In this document: positions 22,535-26,111 of the stretch, piece after piece
How the letters are laid out: every line of letters begins with the position of its first letter
Position numbering within the stretch: position 1 is the first letter of the stretch
Assembly (NCBI GenBank): GCA_009783775.1
Contig: WRCT01000006.1
Location: forward strand, 1 to 26,111
Source: Clostridiales bacterium
GTDB taxonomy: Bacteria > Bacillota > Clostridia > Christensenellales > CAG-138
DNA: 26,111 nucleotides
Direction: 5' to 3'
Translations under genes and position numbers: made by a program
Notes under the pieces: generated by a model
Seen by the model: the letters and a program-made list of their open reading frames with translations, nothing else
Databases searched by the model: none
What the model was told of the DNA's origin: nothing

Positions 22535-22671
22535 GCCCAAGGGGGTAGTTTACCCTTTTGGGATTACAACTGAATAAGGAAAACATATTTTAGGCGATAG
22601 AGCCGTTACATACGAACGAAACGAGTCGGAGAAATCCGCAGCTCGTTTGGGTTTGTGTGTAGCGGCTTTTT
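22535..22671 (+). ncRNA. Predicted structured small RNA or attenuated leader, about 137 nt
   Basis: A transcript from the promoter at 22500-22528 would end at a long hairpin: arm 22601-22625 pairs with 22642-22667 through about 22 pairs including several G-T pairs. It is capped by a mini-stem CGGA-GAAA-TCCG and followed by TTTTT (22667-22671). Near the 5' end CCCAA...TTGGG can also pair around GGGTAGTTTACCC. The promoter, the U-run and the wobble pairs favour a functional RNA. It could be a free regulatory RNA of the mobile element or an attenuator controlling downstream transcription. Confidence 0.55.
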
Positions 22672-22673
22672 GA

Positions 22674-22736
22674 ATGCCAGAAACGCTACTCCAATCGAAA
22701 GCGAGGGATGCCCGACAAGATATGAAAAGTGAATGA
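22674..22736 (+). CDS. Doubtful 20-codon reading frame
   Basis: ATG to TGA, coding MPETLLQSKARDARQDMKSE. It begins just after the hairpin of the predicted RNA and overlaps the next small frame by ATGA. There is no ribosome binding site. Listed only because of the coupled arrangement. Confidence 0.15.
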   Translation: MPETLLQSKARDARQDMKSE

Positions 22737-22834
22737 CCGCGCGACAGAGATACTGCTCCGGCGAAACAGGCGAGGACCCGCAAGGCGGCGAGCCTGTCAA
22801 GGAGCAGAATACGAGAAACCGCCGAGCAGGGTAG
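22733..22834 (+). CDS. Doubtful 33-codon reading frame
   Basis: ATG to TAG, a hydrophilic Arg/Gly/Glu-rich 33-residue product. It overlaps the stop of the preceding small frame. The same DNA also folds (TGCTCC...GGAGCA and ACAGGC...GCCTGT, about 22751-22806), so an RNA role is at least as likely. Confidence 0.15.
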   Translation: MTARQRYCSGETGEDPQGGEPVKEQNTRNRRAG

Positions 22835-23004
22835 GTTCTCAGGACCTCGGTTGATAGAACGGCAAGGCAAAAAAACGAAACGATTTTAACCAAAGGGGGT
22901 AGTCTATACTTTTTTTGACTATTCCCCTCCCTTTTCACACATGAAAAGAGGTTATTCTTTCCGGCGGGCAAGCCCCCGGCGGGGCGGTATAAGCGGCAAA
23001 AGAG

Positions 23005-23037
23005 TCCCGCAACAACACCTTGAAATGTTGTGCGGGA
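23005..23037. other. Strong hairpin upstream of oriT
   Basis: TCCCGCAACAACA pairs with TGTTGTGCGGGA with one bulged base (12-bp stem, 8-nt loop). There is no T-run directly after it, so a terminator is not obvious; it could be a structural part of the transfer region. Confidence 0.6.
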
Positions 23038-23091
23038 TTCGCTTTGTCCGCTTTTATGCGGCGTGAGCGCAGGGGTGCAGAGGAACGCTGC

Positions 23092-23130
23092 CACACTCCC
23101 TTGCTTGCAAGGTGTAGTGTGTTACACCCT
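23092..23130 (+). other. oriT: Origin of transfer (oriT/RSA site) of MOBV type
   Basis: The site contains TAGTGTG followed by TTACAC (nick predicted between 23121 and 23122), the same nick core as I recall for pMV158 (TAGTGTG/TTA). Inverted repeats match that architecture: CACACT (23092-23097) pairs with AGTGTG (23116-23121), with the inner stem CCTTG/CAAGG, and the alternative GGTGTA (23111-23116) pairs with TACACC (23123-23128) across the nick. A MOBV relaxase gene lies 370 bp downstream. Confidence 0.85.
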
Positions 23131-23138
23131 AACCCCGC

Positions 23139-23169
23139 AGAAACAGAAAAACGGGGTTTTTCTGTTTCT
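23139..23169. other. Perfect 14-bp hairpin just after oriT
   Basis: AGAAACAGAAAAAC and GTTTTTCTGTTTCT around GGG. It lies inside a larger imperfect inverted repeat (ACACCCTAACCCCGCAG at 23124-23140 against 23213-23230). It could act in the transferred single strand, for example as a complementary-strand start, or as a terminator; both are inference. Confidence 0.7.
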
Positions 23170-23501
23170 TGCTGTGGGTGGTTGCCGACGCGGACGCAAG
23201 GCAAGTTACCCACTTGCGGGGTTGGGGTGTTCCTTGCCGTAGGCAATAAATCGGCGCTCCCTGTAAATCGACCATTCCTGAAAGGCCGTATTTTAACGTA
23301 AAACATGATGGATAAAATTGGCAGAAAGTATTTTTCACAAAACGTGAATTTTCGGCCACTCTCGTCGGCTATTAAGTGAGAGGTCTTATATCTCTCGACT
23401 CCTGCCTAGCCACAGCTCGAGCGTGATAGAACCGTCGCACGCAATGGGGGCAGATTGGACAGGCGCATTTTACACAAGGCATCACAAAAGAAGGAGGTTA
23501 T

Positions 23502-24533
23502 ATGCCATACGCAATTCTACGTTTCAAGAAAATCAAGGCAGGCGGCGTGTCCGCCTGTTACAACCACAACGAAAGAAAGAAGGAGGTTTATAAGAGCAAT
23601 CCCGATATTGATACCAGCCGAAAAAAAGACAATTACCACCTTGTCCTGCCCAAGCAGACCTATGCCCGTGAAGTCAAACGACTCATCGCGGCAGCGGGGT
23701 GCAAGACCCGCAAAGATTCCACAGTTATGGTGGAAACGCTCATCACGGCCAGTCCCGAGTTTATGAGCGAATTATCTCCACCAGAGCAACGCGAGCATTT
23801 TGTCCGCGCCCTATCCTTTGTGGAATCAAGAACAGGAAAAGAGAATACCATCTCCGCCGTGGTGCATATGGACGAGAAAACGCCTCATATGCACCTTTCA
23901 TTTTGCCCGATTGTTGATAACGCCAAAGGCGGCAAGTCATTGTCGGCAAAGGCCCTCTTGGGCAACCAAGCGACCTTGTCACAATGGCAAACGGATTATC
24001 ATTCCCATATGTCAGAGCGGTGGCCGGAGTTGGAACGCGGGATTTCTTCCCTCATCAGCAAGCGGAAACATATCCCGCTGACCCTGTTCAAGCAGGCCGA
24101 GAAACTGGACAAGCAAATTGCCGCTGTGGAATCAGCCATCAACGACATCGGCGTTGTTGGCAACGCCAAAAAGCGAGAAACGGCGGTTAAGGTTCTGCAT
24201 GAGTGGCTGCCCCGCGCACAGTATTTCACGGCGAAGGTCAATGAAGTCAGCAGCTATATCAAGGAGCTGGAGCAAAAAGAGCGTGATACACAAGAGCGTA
24301 TTCAAAAGGCCGAGGCACGGGGCGAACAGTCGGCTGACCGCGCCCTTGTCCAGTTACAGTCACAAATGAATGACCTCACGCGGCTGCTCCATGATGCAAG
24401 AAAGTGCTCCGGCGAGCTACGCCGCCAACGTGATAGGCAGGAAACGCTTATCGGAAAAATCCCCTTTGAAACGAGGAAAAAGCTCATTGACCAAATGAAA
24501 TTAGAAAGAGAAAGAGGAGAACGTGAAAGATGA
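23502..24533 (+). CDS. tnpZ: MOBV-family relaxase (TnpZ/MobM-like mobilisation protein)
   Basis: A 343-residue protein with a perfect AAGGAGG before the ATG. The relaxase domain (about 1-200) has motif HNER with H22, the same position as the catalytic histidine reported for MobM of pMV158, N44 in DNYHLV, and the metal-binding HMDEKTPHMH (H122, D124, E125, H129, H131). From about 205 onwards it is a charged coiled coil (AEKLDKQIAAVES; ELEQKERDTQERIQKAEARGE) typical of the C-terminus of this family. It nicks oriT (predicted at 23121/23122) and leads the strand into the recipient using the conjugation machinery of another element. tnpV and a MOBV relaxase together point to the Tn4451/Tn4453 group. 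Shorter than some homologues, but with a normal C-terminus. Confidence 0.93.
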   Translation: MPYAILRFKKIKAGGVSACYNHNERKKEVYKSNPDIDTSRKKDNYHLVLPKQTYAREVKRLIAAAGCKTRKDSTVMVETLITASPEFMSELSPPEQREHFVRALSFVESRTGKENTISAVVHMDEKTPHMHLSFCPIVDNAKGGKSLSAKALLGNQATLSQWQTDYHSHMSERWPELERGISSLISKRKHIPLTLFKQAEKLDKQIAAVESAINDIGVVGNAKKRETAVKVLHEWLPRAQYFTAKVNEVSSYIKELEQKERDTQERIQKAEARGEQSADRALVQLQSQMNDLTRLLHDARKCSGELRRQRDRQETLIGKIPFETRKKLIDQMKLERERGERER

Positions 24534-24545
24534 ATGTAAAAACCC

Positions 24546-24573
24546 TTGTATTTGGGCGCAAATATGGTACAAT
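24546..24573 (+). promoter_or_regulatory. Possible promoter of the HipA-like kinase gene
   Basis: -35 TTGTAT (24546-24551), a 16-nt spacer, -10 TACAAT (24568-24573), 24 nt before the start codon, in the gap after the relaxase. Confidence 0.6.
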
Positions 24574-24596
24574 TACTATGAAAGTCGGAGGAAAGG

Positions 24597-25715
24597 ATGG
24601 TGCGTAGAATGATAGATTTGTTATTGCTTTCAAAAGATACGCCCATCGCAAAGATAATCAACGGTGATTTGCAGCCAATTCTGCCTGAACGCCTGCCGCT
24701 ATTCTTGCAACGCATAGGCGATATTGACGGTTGGCTTTGCTCTCGCGCGATAGACAACCACCGCACCAATTCCCGTTTGCTCAAAAAGGCGTTGCGCTTG
24801 CAAAACAGGGATGATCTCACAGCGGTTCTCTCTGTGAATGCCGCTACGATCACGGACAACTATTGGGTGAAGCCCTTAGGCGACACGGCCACAAGTTATG
24901 CCGATGTGCGTTTTTCCGTCAACCGTTTCGATAACCTTGCCTTGACTGGTGATGTTAACTCCTTTCACCAAGACCCGAGCCGGACGCCGGAACTGACTAA
25001 CACGGGCAGCTTTGAAAAATGCTGGCGTTTATATGACGGCCAATGGTGGATGATAAAAGCGGGCAAGCCGGAAGAACTGTTCTCGGAGCTGCTGATTTAT
25101 CGCATCGGCAAGCTGTTGGGCTTTCCTATGGCGGAGTATGAGCCGGAAGGCGCGTTCATCAAGAGCCGCGACTTCACGCAGGGCGCAAACGTGGACTTCG
25201 AGCCTGCGGTGAGTATTGTTGGAGATACGCCCGACTATATCAAAATCTACGATGCGCTGAAACCCTACGGCGAACACATTACGGACGCTTATTTGCAGAT
25301 GTGCTATCTGGACGCGCTTGTTCTGAACCTTGACAGGCACGAGCATAATTTCGGTGTGCTACGGGACAGCGACACGGGAGCGGTGATTTCCCTTGCGCCT
25401 TTCTTTGACCATAATATCGCCTTGGTTTCGAGGAACTACCCTCATGTCGTGAACGATCAGTTGATACGGGACTTTGTGGAACTTGTCCGATACACAGGCA
25501 AGCCCATGAAGGTTCGTGAACTTACCCGAGCGGAACTGCAAAAGCTCGTTTTCGGTATTCCGTGGGAGCCGCCCGTTCGGGACGGCACAACCAATCCAAA
25601 GGCCTTTGTTGTGCAATACCTGTTGGCACGACAAGCGCAAATCAAAGAACTATGCCGTGAGACGATACACTTTCAGCCGGTGAGACAAAAAGAAAGAGAC
25701 GAGCGCGAGCGGTAG
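24597..25715 (+). CDS. HipA-like (protein-kinase-fold) protein
   Basis: 372 residues with GGAGG 5 nt before the ATG. The N-terminal 130 residues form an unrecognised region with an ITDNYWVKP motif. The kinase-like part follows: WWMIKAG (K154, the ATP-binding lysine), SELLIYRI (E164), NLDRHEHNFGVL (D246, H248, N251, the catalytic loop) and LAPFFDHN (D271, the metal-binding Asp). This set is that of HipA/CtkA-like Ser/Thr kinases. HipA toxins phosphorylate glutamyl-tRNA synthetase; the target here is unknown. No HipB-like antitoxin adjoins it, so a classical toxin-antitoxin pair is not evident, although the XRE protein at 17174-17503 is on the same element. A strong terminator follows. Confidence 0.75.
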   Translation: MVRRMIDLLLLSKDTPIAKIINGDLQPILPERLPLFLQRIGDIDGWLCSRAIDNHRTNSRLLKKALRLQNRDDLTAVLSVNAATITDNYWVKPLGDTATSYADVRFSVNRFDNLALTGDVNSFHQDPSRTPELTNTGSFEKCWRLYDGQWWMIKAGKPEELFSELLIYRIGKLLGFPMAEYEPEGAFIKSRDFTQGANVDFEPAVSIVGDTPDYIKIYDALKPYGEHITDAYLQMCYLDALVLNLDRHEHNFGVLRDSDTGAVISLAPFFDHNIALVSRNYPHVVNDQLIRDFVELVRYTGKPMKVRELTRAELQKLVFGIPWEPPVRDGTTNPKAFVVQYLLARQAQIKELCRETIHFQPVRQKERDERER

Positions 25716-25737
25716 AAAAGAGAATACGACCCCATTC

Positions 25738-25766
25738 AAGACGTTCTGAAAAGGGCGTCTTTTTTA
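25738..25766 (+). terminator. Rho-independent terminator after the HipA-like gene
   Basis: Stem AAGACGTTCT / AGGGCGTCTT (10 bp, two G-T pairs) with a GAAA tetraloop and a T-run to 25765. It separates the kinase gene from parB. Confidence 0.9.
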
Positions 25767-25799
25767 TGTATCAAAACAACAAAAGAAAGGTAACAGAAA

Positions 25800-26111
25800 A
25801 TGAACGTAACACTTAAAAACATTCCCATTGGACAATTACACTCTCATCCCCAAAACCCCTATACCTTGCGTGAAGATGCTGCGTTTCAAGAGAGCATCAA
25901 CGAAGTTGGCATTATGTCCCCGCTCATGGTTCGCCCGCTTGAAAGCGGCGGTTATGAAATCATATCGGGACACAGACGCAAGGCCGCTGCTGAGTTGGCG
26001 GAAATGGATAGGGTTCCGGCCTATATTTGCGATTTGGACGATACAGAAGCTGTAATCGCTCTTGTGGATTCCAACCTTCACAGGGAGCAGATACTACCGT
26101 CCGAGAAAGCG
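25800..26111 (+). CDS. ParB/Spo0J-family partition protein, N-terminal part
   Basis: The frame is open from ATG 25800 (GAAAGG 9 nt upstream) to the window end, 104 codons. The ParB N-terminal nuclease-like domain is clear: LHSHPQNPYTLRED, SINEVGIMSPLMVRP, the CTP-binding EIISGHRRKAAAEL motif, then the start of the helix-turn-helix linker (SNLHREQILPSEKA). Mobile-element ParB proteins of this type often act with a ParA or stand alone in element maintenance or regulation. No parS site was found. The rest lies outside the window. Confidence 0.92.
   Translation, partial: MNVTLKNIPIGQLHSHPQNPYTLREDAAFQESINEVGIMSPLMVRPLESGGYEIISGHRRKAAAELAEMDRVPAYICDLDDTEAVIALVDSNLHREQILPSEKA

Larger units (their letters stand above)
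22384..23501. other. Long region without a confident protein gene: small RNA, oriT and hairpins
   Basis: No protein of convincing length is encoded. The region holds a consensus promoter with a structured short transcript (22500-22671), two tiny overlapping reading frames of doubtful reality, a pair of AAGGGGGTAGT motifs (22539-22549 and 22893-22903), several strong hairpins, and the MOBV-type oriT. It acts as the transfer and control region upstream of the relaxase. Confidence 0.7.
15901..26111. mobile_element. Tn4451-type integrative mobilisable element, right end outside the window
   Basis: The span is marked by AT-rich composition and mobile-element genes: tnpV at the left edge, then an XRE regulator, unknown membrane proteins, a large secreted protein, a pMV158-like oriT with a MOBV relaxase (TnpZ type), a HipA-like kinase and parB. 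tnpV and a MOBV relaxase together are typical of Tn4451/Tn4453 relatives. No serine or tyrosine recombinase is visible, so the integration gene should lie beyond 26111 or has been lost. The left boundary is placed where composite repeat 6 stops and is approximate; no att site is proven. Confidence 0.65.

Noticed and set aside
22319..22540. 73-residue Cys-rich - strand frame
   Set aside because: No ribosome binding site; it overlaps promoters on both strands (22356-22383 and 22500-22528).
23020..23301. 93-residue + strand frame through the oriT region
   Set aside because: It crosses the oriT and several perfect hairpins; the composition is explained by structural DNA rather than coding.

Overview
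The window looks like a chromosomal segment of an anaerobic Firmicute, most likely class Clostridia. The basis is gene content (HemZ-type radical SAM protein, FchA-type cyclodeaminase, two dockerin-bearing secreted proteins, a Tn4451-type mobilisable element) and consensus sigma-A promoters. Species cannot be named. The core genes (about 1-15.9 kb) are GC-rich. The acquired genes (12.06-14.52 kb and 15.98-22.3 kb) are visibly AT-richer, and the right end is intermediate.

Layout. (1) 1-2540, + strand: the 3' end of dtd, a glyoxalase-II-like metallo-beta-lactamase-fold hydrolase, and hemZ. (2) 2667-4737, - strand: a cyclodeaminase (fchA-like) and a secreted M14 zinc carboxypeptidase with a dockerin. 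(3) 4738-5162: a gene-free junk-repeat region ending in the recF promoter. (4) 5163-15867, + strand: recF, gyrB, a DUF1016/YhcG-type PD-(D/E)XK nuclease, gyrA, an N6-adenine methyltransferase, a partner PD-(D/E)XK nuclease, and cca. The gyrase operon has thus taken up two foreign units: one nuclease between gyrB and gyrA, and a restriction-modification pair between gyrA and cca. gyrB carries an in-frame TGA at codon 61. (5) 15900-26111: part of an integrative mobilisable element with tnpV, an XRE regulator, membrane proteins, a giant RCC1-propeller/dockerin protein, a predicted small RNA, a pMV158-like oriT, a MOBV relaxase (TnpZ type), a HipA-like kinase and a partial parB. No recombinase is visible, so the element must continue to the right.

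The most unusual structure is a family of composite intergenic repeats in the core region. Each has arms built of degenerate 7-bp tandem units, usually inverted, around terminator-like hairpins. They sit on the ends of dtd, the hydrolase gene, hemZ, recF, gyrB and cca, and often supply the stop codon. One copy of the 7-bp pattern lies inside cca. The last copy has lost its right arm where the mobile element begins, which suggests the element inserted into it.

The most interesting gene arrangement is the nuclease between gyrB and gyrA. Its first nine codons repeat the first eight codons of gyrA almost exactly, its stop codon overlaps the gyrA start (ATGA), and its coding sequence contains two 27-bp palindromes related by compensatory changes. 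This resembles a cassette that landed in the 5' end of gyrA and rebuilt it. All functional statements are inferred from sequence patterns by eye; no database search was run.
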